Shown piece by piece: positions 1 through 8,544 of a DNA stretch of 50,316 bases. The DNA comes from Kluyvera intermedia. Its GTDB lineage: Bacteria > Pseudomonadota > Gammaproteobacteria > Enterobacterales > Enterobacteriaceae. The stretch lies in NCBI RefSeq assembly GCF_021440345.1, contig NZ_JAKCNS010000043.1, forward strand, positions 1 to 50,316, in the 5' to 3' direction. Below the pieces are notes generated by a model, which had not been told where the DNA came from, searched no databases, and saw only the letters and a list, made by a program, of their open reading frames with translations. Both the position numbers and the translations under genes were made by a program. The first letter of the stretch is position 1. Every line of letters starts with the position of its first letter.

Positions 1-175
1 ATAAGTTGGAGTCATTACCAAAATCTGCAAACACAGGTAATTCATTCTCAGATTGTTCGTTCTTTTCAGTAAGCATGACCGTTAAGGGGTCTGTTGCCTT
101 ATTAACGGTTCTCTTCAAACCATGATCGTTGTCTATCCCATTGTTTACAATTAAGAAATACCATACATTGCACAT
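1..175 (-). CDS. Partial unrecognised ORF running off the left edge
   Basis: An open frame on the minus strand starts at an ATG at 175-173 and runs off the window without a stop, giving 58 codons. The predicted N-terminus begins MCNVWYFLIVNNG and continues with a polar stretch rich in Asn, Thr, Glu and Lys. There is no clear Shine-Dalgarno sequence before the ATG; a second in-frame ATG lies at 76. I do not recognise the protein. The aromatic and hydrophobic opening followed by a polar segment would suit a small regulator or a surface protein, but that is a guess. The local base composition is AT-rich, unlike bdcA and amyA to its right. It may be a gene cut by a rearrangement or simply the 5' part of an intact neighbour. 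Confidence 0.4.
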   Translation of the reverse strand, partial: MCNVWYFLIVNNGIDNDHGLKRTVNKATDPLTVMLTEKNEQSENELPVFADFGNDSNL

Positions 176-265
176 CAAAAATTGACAAGATGGAAACTTA
201 TTTTATTGCTGAGAAAATTGCACTCTCTACATAATAACTCCATCCAGAAACCCAATCGGCCAATG

Positions 266-307
266 AAATTTGGCTACCCCTTAAGCCAGGTACACCAATT
301 TGGCTAC
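266..307. repeat. Short direct repeat TTTGGCTAC upstream of bdcA
   Basis: The 9-mer TTTGGCTAC occurs at about 269-277 and again at 299-307, each preceded by an A-rich trimer, roughly 30 bases apart and in the same orientation. Spaced terminal repeats of this kind occur at the ends of IS21-family elements, so this could be the residue of an insertion-sequence end. No transposase remnant is visible, so that origin is inference only. Confidence 0.35.
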
Positions 308-399
308 TGGCGACCTTGCAGGTCCTCGCGATGATCCTTTATACCTGGTTGATGCCGATGTACCAACAACCCCATGACAATCTCATCAGGAGTTCTCTT

Positions 400-1113
400 A
401 TGACCGTATTTAAGCATAAATCCGTACTGGTTTTAGGTGGTAGCCGTGGTATTGGGGCGGCAATCGTTCGACGCTTTGCCTCCGACGGTGCATCGGTGGT
501 TTTCAGCTACGCCGGATCGCGTGAAGCGGCGGAGGAACTGGCAAAGGAGAGCGGCAGCACTGCGGTATTGGCCGATAGTGCCGATCGTGACGCGATAATC
601 AAGCTGGTGAGCGACAGCGGGCCGCTGGATATTCTGGTGATCAACGCCGGGATCATTCTCTTCGGCGATGCGCGCGAGTTGGACAGCGACGACGTCGACC
701 GCCTGTTCCAGATTAATATTCATGCGCCTTATCATGCGGCAGTCGAGGCAGCGCGGCAGATGCCTGCCGGTGGGCGCATTATTGTGATTGGCTCCGTCAA
801 CGGCGACCGCATGCCCCTTCCAGGACTCGCCGCCTATGCCGTCAGTAAATCAGCGCTACAGGGGCTTGGACGCGGTCTGGCGCGTGATTTTGGGCCGCTG
901 GGGATTACGGTTAATATCGTACAGCCCGGGCCGATTGATACCGACGCTAATCCGGAGTCAGGCCCGCTAAAAGAACTGATGCACAGCTTTATGGCGATAA
1001 AACGCCACGGCAGACCGGAAGAAGTGGCGGGAATGGTAGCGTGGCTTGCCGGGCCGGAAGCCTCTTTTGTTACCGGCGCGATGCACACCATAGATGGTGC
1101 GTTTGGGGCGTAA
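400..1113 (+). CDS. bdcA: BdcA-type SDR protein (cyclic-di-GMP-binding biofilm dispersal mediator)
   Basis: This 237-aa protein is a classical short-chain dehydrogenase/reductase very close to E. coli BdcA. The nucleotide-binding motif GGSRGIG is at residues 13-19, NAG at 82-84, and the catalytic Ser132, Tyr146 and Lys150 are in place. E. coli BdcA is reported to promote biofilm dispersal by binding cyclic-di-GMP; the redox substrate of the family member is not established. I chose the ATG at 400 because CAGGAG lies about 10 bases upstream and because it gives the E. coli N-terminus; a longer frame from 316 has no support. In E. coli the TetR-type repressor gene bdcR is divergent from bdcA. 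Here nothing like it lies in the 400 bases to the left, so control must differ. It converges on amyA. Confidence 0.9.
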   Translation: MTVFKHKSVLVLGGSRGIGAAIVRRFASDGASVVFSYAGSREAAEELAKESGSTAVLADSADRDAIIKLVSDSGPLDILVINAGIILFGDARELDSDDVDRLFQINIHAPYHAAVEAARQMPAGGRIIVIGSVNGDRMPLPGLAAYAVSKSALQGLGRGLARDFGPLGITVNIVQPGPIDTDANPESGPLKELMHSFMAIKRHGRPEEVAGMVAWLAGPEASFVTGAMHTIDGAFGA

Positions 1114-1131
1114 CGGAGAGAACGTTAGATT

Positions 1132-1165
1132 GCGCCGCTGGCCCCGAAGAAAAAGCCAGCAGCGC
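1132..1165. terminator. Hairpin between convergent bdcA and amyA
   Basis: GCGCCGCTGGC (1132-1142) pairs with GCCAGCAGCGC (1155-1165) around a 12-base loop, with one imperfect position that becomes a G-U pair when read on the minus strand. It lies between the two convergent stop codons. There is no strong U run, so a termination role is plausible but not certain. Confidence 0.4.
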
Positions 1166-1225
1166 CATCGATCATTTTGCCACGACGCTCAATGCCCCAG
1201 GACTACGCATGATAACCGGGCCAAA

Positions 1226-2713
1226 TCAGAGCACATCTTCCATCACCCACACGCTGACGCTGCCGCCGTTGCAGGTAAAGACCGCGCCGCCCTCTTCGCT
1301 GGTCTCGACGATCTCCTCCCGGTTGTTGAGAAAATCTCGCCAGCGCTTATTGCCGTAATTCTCCCCGAGTGTCAGCGTTTTTTTACCCTCATCACCGTTT
1401 GAAAGCAGCACAACGCAGCCAGGCATTTCATCCGTTCCGCTACGGCTAAAGGCGATACAGTTTGGGTGATCAAACCATAGCGTCTGCACACCGTGGGCAA
1501 ACCGTTGGCGCGCGTCAATCAGCTCATGCAGTTGCTCAATGACCGGCATATCAATGGTGTAGGTTTCACCATCGCCGCCGGTATCTTCGTAATGCGCGCC
1601 AAACAGATCGGGATAAAATACTGACGGTACCCCGTTTTCGCGCAGCAGGATCAGCGCGTAGGCCAGCGGTTTAAACCAGGCTTCTACCGGCGCTTCCAGC
1701 GCCTGGAGCGGCTGCGTATCGTGGTTAGCCACCAGCGTCACCGCATGGAACGGGTCAGCTTCAACCAGCGTGCCGGTGAAAATCTGGCTCATATCGTAAT
1801 CGCGCCCCATCCGTGACGCTTCGTGAAACTTCAGTTGCAAAGGCGCATCGAACAGCATCGTTTGGCCTTCAACCTGCGCGATATATTGCTGCAATTTATC
1901 CACTTCATGGGACCAATACTCGGCGACGATAAACAGCGGCCTGGTCGCCACCTCCTGCACGTGTTCTATCCACTCTTTATAGAACCACGCGGGAATATGT
2001 TTCACCGCATCCAGACGAAAGCCGTCGCAGCGGGTTTGCTCCAGCATCCAGCGCGCCCAGTATTTGAGTTCTTCGGTCACCGCGTGGTTGCGAAAATCAA
2101 TATTTTCACCCATCAGGTAATCAAAGTTGCCCATTTCATCGTCGACCTGATCGTTCCAGCCTTCGCCGGTATAGTCGTTAACGATTTTGAAAATACCGTC
2201 TTCATTCGGGTTTTCAATATGGTCGATACCGCTAAAACACTTGTAATCCCAGACAAACTGCGAATATTTCCCCTCGCGGACCGGAAAGTAGTAGCGAGTC
2301 CACGCTTCACAGTCGATGATTTCCTCGCCAATCTGAGTGCGATCCTCCGCGTTGACCCGCTGTACGCGGATCCGCTCTTTTTCATCCGCCCCCATTTTGT
2401 GGTTGACGACCACGTCCATCAGCACCGCAATGTCGTGCTGTTGCAGCGCGGTAATCGCCTCCAGCAGTTGAGCTTTATCACCATACTTGGTGGCGACCGA
2501 ACCTTTTTGGTCAAACTCCCCCAGGTCAAACAGATCGTAGCTGTCATAGCCGACGGAATAGCCGCCGGATGCACCTTTAGTGGCAGGCGGCAGCCAGATC
2601 ATATTGATGCCAATTTCATTCAGGTTCGGGGCAAGCGCCGCCACTTCAGGCCACAATTCGCCGCCTGCGGGATAATACCAATGGAAACATTGTAGTAAGG
2701 TGGGATTTCGCAT
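1226..2713 (-). CDS. amyA: Cytoplasmic alpha-amylase AmyA
   Basis: The 495-aa product equals E. coli AmyA in length and belongs to glycoside hydrolase family 13. It endo-hydrolyses alpha-1,4-glucosidic bonds in maltodextrins and glycogen-derived glucans in the cytoplasm; there is no signal peptide. The catalytic triad is visible: nucleophile Asp235 in GFRLDAVKH, acid/base Glu265 in IVAEYW, and Asp332 in ANHDTQ. The calcium-site region DVVVNHK is at residues 100-106. The start is supported by CGGAG about 9 bases upstream. In E. coli amyA sits beside the flagellar fliDST genes. Here its neighbours are bdcA and a KTSC gene, so it has been relocated. It is divergent from the KTSC gene. Confidence 0.96.
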   Translation of the reverse strand: MRNPTLLQCFHWYYPAGGELWPEVAALAPNLNEIGINMIWLPPATKGASGGYSVGYDSYDLFDLGEFDQKGSVATKYGDKAQLLEAITALQQHDIAVLMDVVVNHKMGADEKERIRVQRVNAEDRTQIGEEIIDCEAWTRYYFPVREGKYSQFVWDYKCFSGIDHIENPNEDGIFKIVNDYTGEGWNDQVDDEMGNFDYLMGENIDFRNHAVTEELKYWARWMLEQTRCDGFRLDAVKHIPAWFYKEWIEHVQEVATRPLFIVAEYWSHEVDKLQQYIAQVEGQTMLFDAPLQLKFHEASRMGRDYDMSQIFTGTLVEADPFHAVTLVANHDTQPLQALEAPVEAWFKPLAYALILLRENGVPSVFYPDLFGAHYEDTGGDGETYTIDMPVIEQLHELIDARQRFAHGVQTLWFDHPNCIAFSRSGTDEMPGCVVLLSNGDEGKKTLTLGENYGNKRWRDFLNNREEIVETSEEGGAVFTCNGGSVSVWVMEDVL

Positions 2714-2834
2714 ACCTGTTCTCCGTATAAGGCGACAGGAAAACTATAGATGATCCGTCAGTAAGCGTTAAGATAAGCCTTCAGCCGAGTTAGCCCGACA
2801 GCGGCTCAAAGATGAAGGGAGTAATGGGATCATC

Positions 2835-3047
2835 ATGCAGCGTCAAGACGTTTCATCATCACGCATTAAATCAATTGGTTATGACGTAAAACAAAAAACT
2901 CTCGAAATTGAATTCTTTGGTTTAGGGATTTACCAATACGTCGGGGTCCCGGCCAGGACTTACGAAACATTTTTAACCGTAAAGTCCAAAGGCCGTTTTT
3001 ATGATGGCGTCATTAAAGATAAATTTCTGTGCAGGAAAATGGATTAA
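2835..3047 (+). CDS. KTSC-domain small protein
   Basis: A 70-aa protein whose whole length fits the KTSC domain (PF13619). It begins with polar residues, has the Ser-Ser-x-Ile-x-x-Ile-Gly-Tyr-Asp opening strand, an IYQYVGVP core strand and the conserved helix-strand KSKGRFYDGVIKDKF near the C-terminus. The domain is named after the KTSC residues of its lysyl-tRNA-synthetase-associated form, and its role in stand-alone small proteins is unknown. A GGGAG precedes the start by about 12 bases. A long hairpin overlaps its stop codon. Family assignment is fairly secure from the sequence pattern; function is not. Confidence 0.75.
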   Translation: MQRQDVSSSRIKSIGYDVKQKTLEIEFFGLGIYQYVGVPARTYETFLTVKSKGRFYDGVIKDKFLCRKMD

Positions 3048-3083
3048 ACCGTCTATGAGACTTGCTCAATACACGGTTTAATC
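3042..3083. terminator. Stem-loop overlapping the KTSC gene stop codon
   Basis: GATTAAACCGT (3042-3052) and ACGGTTTAATC (3073-3083) form a perfect 11-bp inverted repeat with a 20-base spacer. The left arm contains the stop codon of the KTSC gene. No U tract follows, so it may act in termination, RNA stability or as a protein site. Confidence 0.4.
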
Positions 3084-3143
3084 TGATAAGGGCTAGCGAT
3101 TCGGCGGCCTAATAGATAAAAAGCTTTCGCCGCTTAACGTGAA

Positions 3144-3557
3144 TTAACTCCCTTTGTAAGTCGAATACCCATACTGGCTAAGCAAAAGCGGAATATGGAG
3201 CTTTTCATTGGTTTTTGTCACGGTAAAGAGTACCGGGACCTCGGGAAAGAAGGACGACAGCTTTTCAGTCTTGAAGTAATTCCCCGTTTTAAACGTCACT
3301 CTGTACACGCCAGGTAACATATCCTGGTGTTCAGGGTACAGAGATTTGATCCGGCCATCGCTATCTGTTTTCCCCTGGGCCAGCGTGTCCCAACCGGTTG
3401 CCTGCTGTTTTTCCAGGGTGACATCCACATCTTTTGATGGAATGCCCGTTTGTTGGTTCAGTATATGAACACTCAATGTTCCTGTTGGCGCACTGAACGC
3501 CAGCGGTGCAAAGAGAGAGGCAGATAACAGAGTCAGGCTGACGATTTTTTGGGTCAT
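3144..3557 (-). CDS. hiuH: Periplasmic 5-hydroxyisourate hydrolase
   Basis: A 137-aa transthyretin-related protein, the same length as E. coli HiuH (YedX). It hydrolyses 5-hydroxyisourate, the first product of urate oxidation. Residues 1-22 form a typical Sec signal peptide ending in AFSA, so it acts in the periplasm. Conserved family features are the N-terminal LSVHILNQQTG with His31, the DGRI segment with Arg69, and the C-terminal tetrapeptide YKGS (usually YRGS) preceded by LLLSQYGYST. In E. coli the gene adjoins the hprSR regulatory pair; those genes are not here. GAAAAG lies just before the start. No urate oxidase or other purine-catabolic gene is in the window. Confidence 0.93.
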   Translation of the reverse strand: MTQKIVSLTLLSASLFAPLAFSAPTGTLSVHILNQQTGIPSKDVDVTLEKQQATGWDTLAQGKTDSDGRIKSLYPEHQDMLPGVYRVTFKTGNYFKTEKLSSFFPEVPVLFTVTKTNEKLHIPLLLSQYGYSTYKGS

Positions 3558-3839
3558 TTTTCTTTTCCTGTAGTTGAAATCACAGGGAAATCTTAGCCAT
3601 CTTATTGATAAATAATATTCAATTTTTTGTTATCAGTTGGTTAATGATTACTCATTAGTTATCTTTAAACTGAAATATAACAGCGAGTTATCTTGAGTCA
3701 AAACGTGCCAGTCGAGACTGCGGTTGCATAATCGCATCAGCGATGACCTATGCCATATCGCTGCCGTTCTGGTAGTCGAAAAAACGCTCGCGACCCAGGA
3801 ACTAAAAAACCGCCTAACGGCAGTATCTCTAAATGACAA

Positions 3840-3859
3840 AGCCCCGAGTAATCGGGACT
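3840..3859 (-). terminator. Probable terminator of the 94-aa gene
   Basis: Read on the minus strand, AGTCCCGA pairs with TCGGGGCT across a TTAC loop (one G-U pair) and is followed by a short T run. It lies 25 bases after the stop of the small gene at 3884-4168. The remaining stretch 3558-3883 holds no convincing gene. Confidence 0.5.
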
Positions 3860-3883
3860 CCATCGTTATCATTTTAAAACTCA

Positions 3884-4168
3884 TTAATTTCCGCTAAGGA
3901 GCATCTTCGTGATATCACAGCGTGTTAGCGGCTCAGTAATATTCGATTCTTCAAACACATCAACACCATCAAACTTTTGGTGGTTAGCGCCATTCATTGT
4001 GGTTACTGAGCGGTCCACGTGGATGAGCTGATAGTTTGGTTGAATACCTTTCCCGGTAATACCTAATCTCACAGCGATAACATCCGGCCTGCTCAACATC
4101 TCCAACAACTTCTCCACGAACTCGCTTGGTAGTGAAGAAATATTTCCATTCCAGTTTTTATTGCTCAC
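3884..4168 (-). CDS. Hypothetical 94-aa protein
   Basis: I do not recognise this protein. The reading frame extends to 4216, but the best start is the GTG at 4168, which has GGAG seven bases upstream and gives a product starting MSNKNWNGN. It is soluble, with no signal peptide or membrane segment, and has a single Cys near the C-terminus (RCDITKM). Predicted order is an N-terminal helix (residues about 12-27), a beta-rich centre including VIAVRLGITGKGI, and a polar C-terminus. It is AT-richer than the flanking mppA and hiuH and stands alone with its own hairpin downstream, which fits a transferred small gene. An immunity-like or antitoxin-like role is possible, but there is no partner gene to support it. 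Confidence 0.55.
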   Translation of the reverse strand: MSNKNWNGNISSLPSEFVEKLLEMLSRPDVIAVRLGITGKGIQPNYQLIHVDRSVTTMNGANHQKFDGVDVFEESNITEPLTRCDITKMLLSGN

Positions 4169-4338
4169 GATCTCGCTCCAGTTAATTAATTCTATTAACA
4201 AAAGCGGTATAAACAATCATGTTCTTAAATACCCCTACCTGGGAACGCAAAAACGCGGGATTAACCGCAAGGCTATATCGTTGAATACGTCATTTATACC
4301 GTCAAAAAATGATGTGCTGAGCTAAGGTGAGAAAGAGA

Positions 4339-4364
4339 CAATGGCGCTGTAAGTAGCGCCATTG
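4339..4364 (-). terminator. mppA terminator
   Basis: CAATGGCGCT (4339-4348) and AGCGCCATTG (4355-4364) form a perfect 10-bp stem with a 6-base loop. On the minus strand it is followed by the pyrimidine tract TCTCTTTCTC. It lies 38 bases downstream of the mppA stop. Confidence 0.7.
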
Positions 4365-4401
4365 CTGGTTTTGGATGAGGTCAGATAGAGAATAGATACA
4401 A

Positions 4402-6018
4402 CTAGTGCTTAACGATATACATCGTGTGCGTGTACGCCACGTCTTCCGGGTTGGTTATCGGATACCCTTTCAGCCATGGTTTGATTAAGCGACCATTGGT
4501 GTACTGGTAAATCGGCGCAATCGGCGCTTTGGCAGCCAGAATTTTTTCCGCTTCGTTATAGTCAGCGTTACGCGCTGCGGCGGTGTTTTCCAGCGCCGCC
4601 TGACGAATCACCTTGTCATAGGCCGGTTCGTTAAAGCGTGCAATATTGCCGGTATTGGTTGAAGTCAGCAGCGACAGGAAAGTCGACGGTTCGTTGTAAT
4701 CCCCAACCCATGACGCACGAATCACATCAAAATTGCCGGTGTTACGGCTGTCAATATAGGTTTTCCATTCCTGATTTTGCAGCTTCACGTCAACGCCGAG
4801 ATTTTTCTTCCACATCGACGCCACCGCAATGGCAATTTTCTGGTGGTTTTCTGAGGTGTTATACAAAAGCGTCAGCTTCAAAGGACGGTTCGGACCGTAG
4901 CCTGCCGCCTGCAGCAGCATTTTAGCCTGCGCATTGAGTTCCGCCTGGCTGCTCTGTTCCAGCGCCGATGGCTGCGGAGTGAAGCCCGCCGTCACGTCAG
5001 GTGTTAAACGCCAGGCGGGTTTTTCACCGGTACCCAGTACCTTCTCCGCAATAATCCGCCGGTCGATGGTCATGCTCAGCGCCAGGCGCACACGCGCATC
5101 GGCGGTAGGCCCCTTCTGGGTATTAAAGGCGTAGTAATAGGTGCCCAACTGCGCCGGGGTATAGACCTGGCCCGGCAGCTCTTTGAGCAGCTTCTGGTAC
5201 TGATTTTTCGGGAATGATTCGGTGATGTCGATATCGCCAGCCAGATAGCGTTTAGTGGCCGACGATTCCTGATTAATCGGTACAAAAGTGACTTTCTGAA
5301 TCACCGTTTTCGCATTATCCCAGTACTGTTTGTTCGGGGTCGCAACCAGTTTTTCGTTAACCACTCGATCCGCCAGAACGTAAGCGCCATTGCCCACCAG
5401 CTTACCCGGGCGCGTCCAGTTTATATCGCTTTCAACGTTGGCTTTATTCACCGGGTACAGTGAGAAATTGGCGGTCAGATTCACAAACCACGGCAGCGGT
5501 TTATCGAGCTGAACGCGCAGAGTACGCGCATCAACGGCCGTTACGCCCAGAGTCTCTGGCTTAGCTTTGCCATCGATGATGTCCTGCGCGTTAGTGATAC
5601 CAGCCAGTGCGGCAAACCAGGCAAATGGCGAGGTGGTTTTCGGATCCACCAGACGCTGCCAGCTATAGACGAAATCCTGCGCCGTTACCGGGGTACCGTC
5701 TGACCATTTCGCATCGTTACGCAGGGTAAAGGTCCAGATTTTTTGGTCATTGGTCTGCCAGCGGGCGGCAACACCAGGAATAATATTACCGTTGGCATCC
5801 TGGTTAACCAGGCCTTCGAACAGATCGCGGATCACCTGAATTTCAGGCAACCCTACTGCTTTAGCGGGATCCAACGAAGCGGGTTCATCTTTGATGTGGC
5901 GAACCAGATCTTGCTGTTTTGCCAGCACCGTTCCAGCGGGAACGTCGGCCGCAAACGCGGCAGAACTCAGACCTGAAAGCAACACAGCAAAGCAGGTCAA
6001 GGTGAAAGGATACTTCAT
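4402..6018 (-). CDS. mppA: Periplasmic murein tripeptide-binding protein MppA
   Basis: The 538-aa product is a family 5 extracellular solute-binding protein close to E. coli MppA (537 aa). Residues 1-23 are a Sec signal peptide ending AAFA before ADVPAG. The family signature around residues 85-130, including the WTFTLRNDAKWSDGTPV segment, is intact. MppA captures L-Ala-gamma-D-Glu-meso-diaminopimelate in the periplasm and delivers it to the Opp permease for recycling of cell-wall peptides. It has no transporter genes of its own here, as expected. It is divergent from mpaA, whose product cleaves the same tripeptide in the cytoplasm. AGGGGATGTC precedes the start. Confidence 0.96.
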   Translation of the reverse strand: MKYPFTLTCFAVLLSGLSSAAFAADVPAGTVLAKQQDLVRHIKDEPASLDPAKAVGLPEIQVIRDLFEGLVNQDANGNIIPGVAARWQTNDQKIWTFTLRNDAKWSDGTPVTAQDFVYSWQRLVDPKTTSPFAWFAALAGITNAQDIIDGKAKPETLGVTAVDARTLRVQLDKPLPWFVNLTANFSLYPVNKANVESDINWTRPGKLVGNGAYVLADRVVNEKLVATPNKQYWDNAKTVIQKVTFVPINQESSATKRYLAGDIDITESFPKNQYQKLLKELPGQVYTPAQLGTYYYAFNTQKGPTADARVRLALSMTIDRRIIAEKVLGTGEKPAWRLTPDVTAGFTPQPSALEQSSQAELNAQAKMLLQAAGYGPNRPLKLTLLYNTSENHQKIAIAVASMWKKNLGVDVKLQNQEWKTYIDSRNTGNFDVIRASWVGDYNEPSTFLSLLTSTNTGNIARFNEPAYDKVIRQAALENTAAARNADYNEAEKILAAKAPIAPIYQYTNGRLIKPWLKGYPITNPEDVAYTHTMYIVKH

Positions 6019-6208
6019 GACATCCCCTTAAATTAGATAAACCCAAGTAACATAATGGAAATATTATTTGTTTCACTTTCTATAAATGCAAATGTCATAT
6101 CATAGAAAGTTGATTTATGCCGCCTATTACCGCACAGGAAACTATTTGATTCGCGGCGACTTTTGCACAACACTGCTCAATAACGCACTTCGCATCAGGA
6201 TTCTTGCT

Positions 6209-6928
6209 ATGTCAGCACTTCGCCCTCGCGCTCAGCGCGGCGCGTTCCCTCAGGGAACACAACACTATGGCCGCTCTCTGCTGGGCGCGCCGCTTATCTG
6301 GTTTCCCGCGACGGTTGCCGGCCCGCAAAGTGGGTTGATCATTGCCGGTACCCACGGGGATGAAAACTCCTCCGTGGTGACACTCTCCTGCGCACTGCGG
6401 GCATTGGCCCCGGAGCTGCGTCGCCATCACGTGATTCTGGCGGTCAACCCGGACGGCTGTCAGCTTGGGCTGCGGGCGAACGCCAACGGTGTCGATTTAA
6501 ATCGCAACTTTCCGGCGGCTAACTGGAAAGCGGGCGAGACCGTGTATCGCTGGAACAGCGCCGCAGAGCAGCGCGACGTCGTACTGCTGACCGGCAGCCG
6601 CCCGGGATCCGAACCGGAAAGCCGCGGGCTGTGTCAGCTCATCCATCAAATTAACCCGGCGTGGGTGGTGTCATTCCATGACCCACTGGCCTGTATCGAA
6701 GATTCCCGTAACAGCGAGCTCGGGCAGTGGTTGTCTAACGCCTTTACGCTGCCTCTGGCCAGCAGCGTGGGCTATGAAACACCCGGTTCGTTTGGCAGCT
6801 GGTGTGAGGATATTGGCCTGCACTGTATCACCGCCGAATTCCCGCCGGTCTCCTCTGATGAGGCCAGCGAGAACTATCTCGATGCGATGACGCAGCTATT
6901 GCACTGGCAACCTGCTAATCACAAATGA
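6209..6928 (+). CDS. mpaA: Murein peptide amidase A
   Basis: A 239-aa M14-family zinc carboxypeptidase-like enzyme (E. coli MpaA 242 aa). It hydrolyses the gamma-D-Glu-meso-diaminopimelate bond of the murein tripeptide in the cytoplasm. Zinc ligands are His49 and Glu52 in GTHGDEN and His157 in SFHDP; the catalytic Glu is 210 in TAEFPP. NRNFP at 98-102 is the substrate-carboxylate region. The ATG at 6209 is chosen because AGGA lies 8 bases upstream and the start aligns with E. coli; the frame is open from 6086 without any similarity. The last 10 bases overlap the 3' end of convergent ycjG, whose product acts on the released L-Ala-D-Glu. Confidence 0.95.
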   Translation: MSALRPRAQRGAFPQGTQHYGRSLLGAPLIWFPATVAGPQSGLIIAGTHGDENSSVVTLSCALRALAPELRRHHVILAVNPDGCQLGLRANANGVDLNRNFPAANWKAGETVYRWNSAAEQRDVVLLTGSRPGSEPESRGLCQLIHQINPAWVVSFHDPLACIEDSRNSELGQWLSNAFTLPLASSVGYETPGSFGSWCEDIGLHCITAEFPPVSSDEASENYLDAMTQLLHWQPANHK

Positions 6929-7884
6929 AGCTCACCGCAGGTAAAGCGCAGCGCGGGCTGCGCATCGACGGCGAGCCAGGTTGGGCCATCAAGATCGGCG
7001 AATCTGACCTGGGTTGCTAGCGGCAATGCGGCGTCAATCGCCCGAGACGTGCAGAGCATGCAGCCCAGCATCAGCGCAAACCCTTGCGCTTTAGCTTCGG
7101 CGGCGAGTGCCAGCGCCTCGGTCAGGCCACCGGTTTTATCGAGCTTGATATTCACCATCTCGTAGCGGCCGCGCAAGACGGGCAAGTCTTCGCGGGTATG
7201 GCAGCTTTCATCGGCGCAGATAGGCAGCGGATGAATAAAATTATCCAGCGCCTCATCTTCACCGACCGGCAGCGGTTGTTCCAGCATCGCCACCTTGAGA
7301 TCGGCCAGTAACTGGCAGCGCGCCGCCAGCCCATCACCACGCCAGGACTCATTGGCATCGACGATAAGCGTGGCCTCAGGCGCCGCTTCCCGAATCGCCA
7401 CCATGCGCTCGCAGATAAAATGGTTGTCCAGCTTGACCTTTAACAGCGTCGCCCCGCTTTCCCATAGCGCTCTGGCACTGGCAGCCATCTGGTCAGGCGT
7501 ACCGATAACCACCGTCTGGGCAGTCACCACCGTCGTCGGTAGCACAACACCAAGTTGAGTGACAACGTCACTTTTAACCAGGTGCGCCTCCAGACTCCAC
7601 AGCGCGCAGTCCACCGCGTTGCGCGCGGCACCTGCAGGGAGCAAGGTCGCTAACTGTTCGCGCGTGATGCCTCGTTCAAGCTGTTCGCCAATCGCCATAA
7701 TCTGCGCCATTACCGAGGCCAGACTTTCACCATAGCGCGGATACGGCGTGCATTCGCCGATACCTTTCACGCCATCCTGTTCAAGCTCAACCACCACCAC
7801 CTTTGCTTCGCTGCGGCTACCGCGGGCAATAACAAACGGCGAGTGCAGCGGCCAGGCTTCTTCATAAACGCGCAGCTTTCTCAT
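6919..7884 (-). CDS. ycjG: L-Ala-D/L-Glu epimerase
   Basis: The 321-aa product matches E. coli YcjG in length and is a muconate-lactonizing/enolase superfamily epimerase. It interconverts L-Ala-D-Glu and L-Ala-L-Glu so that the dipeptide from murein can be degraded. The first catalytic lysine lies in the LLKVKLDNH segment (KxK motif) around residue 151. Metal ligands follow in LIVDANES, in AMLEQPL and in ICADESCH, and the second catalytic Lys is in VNIKLDKTGG. I start it at the ATG at 7884, with GGAGT at ideal spacing; upstream codons to 7941 do not belong to the family. It overlaps mpaA tail to tail and is divergent from tpx. Confidence 0.95.
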   Translation of the reverse strand: MRKLRVYEEAWPLHSPFVIARGSRSEAKVVVVELEQDGVKGIGECTPYPRYGESLASVMAQIMAIGEQLERGITREQLATLLPAGAARNAVDCALWSLEAHLVKSDVVTQLGVVLPTTVVTAQTVVIGTPDQMAASARALWESGATLLKVKLDNHFICERMVAIREAAPEATLIVDANESWRGDGLAARCQLLADLKVAMLEQPLPVGEDEALDNFIHPLPICADESCHTREDLPVLRGRYEMVNIKLDKTGGLTEALALAAEAKAQGFALMLGCMLCTSRAIDAALPLATQVRFADLDGPTWLAVDAQPALRFTCGELHL

Positions 7885-7984
7885 TTCCACTCCTTTTAGT
7901 GAGACGCAAATAGGGTTTGCCGTGTTAACACCTGATGACATACACTAGGGCAGACGTTAACTATATGTAAACAGGAAGATAATC

Positions 7985-8491
7985 ATGTCGCAAACCGTAC
8001 ATTTCCAGGGCAATCCCGTTGCTGTTCAAGGTTCTATCCCGCAGGCTGGCGATAAAGCTCAACCGTTTACGCTGGTGGCAAAAGATCTGTCTGACGTCAC
8101 CCTCGGCCAGTTCGCTGGTAAACGTAAAGTTCTGAACATTTTCCCAAGCATCGATACCGGCGTTTGCGCGGCATCTGTGCGTAAATTCAACCAACTGGCT
8201 GGCGAACTGGCGGATACCGTCGTTCTGTGCGTTTCCGCTGACCTGCCATTTGCCCAATCTCGCTTCTGCGGTGCAGAAGGTCTGAGCAATGTGGTTACTC
8301 TGTCCACCCTGCGTGCGCCAGAATTTCTGCAGACCTACGGTGTGGGCATCGCTGATGGCGCCCTGAAAGGCCTGGCGGCACGTGCCGTTGTCGTCATCGA
8401 TGAAAACGACAATGTCGTTTACAGCGAGCTGGTGAACGAAATCACCAACGAGCCGGACTACGATGCTGCCCTGGCTGCGCTGAAAGCGTAA
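7985..8491 (+). CDS. tpx: Thiol peroxidase Tpx
   Basis: A 168-aa atypical two-cysteine peroxiredoxin, the E. coli length. It reduces hydrogen peroxide and alkyl hydroperoxides with thioredoxin as reductant. The peroxidatic Cys61 lies in [10 protein letters not shown] and the resolving Cys95 in QSRFCG; Cys82 is also conserved. AGGAAG precedes the ATG. The codon usage is strongly biased toward preferred codons (GCG, CTG, AAA, GAA), as expected for an abundant protein. It is monocistronic, with a strong terminator just downstream that also faces tyrR. Confidence 0.97.
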   Translation: MSQTVHFQGNPVAVQGSIPQAGDKAQPFTLVAKDLSDVTLGQFAGKRKVLNIFPSIDTGVCAASVRKFNQLAGELADTVVLCVSADLPFAQSRFCGAEGLSNVVTLSTLRAPEFLQTYGVGIADGALKGLAARAVVVIDENDNVVYSELVNEITNEPDYDAALAALKA

Positions 8492-8511
8492 CAACCAGAG
8501 CGTCAAAGCAA

Positions 8512-8543
8512 AACAGCCTCTTCTTAAGAGGCTGTTTTTTTTT
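8512..8543. terminator. Bidirectional terminator between tpx and tyrR
   Basis: AACAGCCTCTT and AAGAGGCTGTT form a near-perfect stem, with nine T residues after it on the plus strand and TTTTG after it on the minus strand. It sits immediately between the tpx stop and the convergent tyrR stop and should end both transcripts. Confidence 0.9.
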
Positions 8544-8544
8544 A

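Noticed and set aside
1823-2695. Open frame of 290 codons antisense to amyA
   Set aside because: It is fully covered by a clear alpha-amylase gene on the other strand and shows no known family pattern; the codon structure belongs to amyA.
3648-3884. Open frame of 78 codons after the 94-aa gene on the minus strand
   Set aside because: The downstream terminator-like hairpin lies inside it and the translated sequence looks random.
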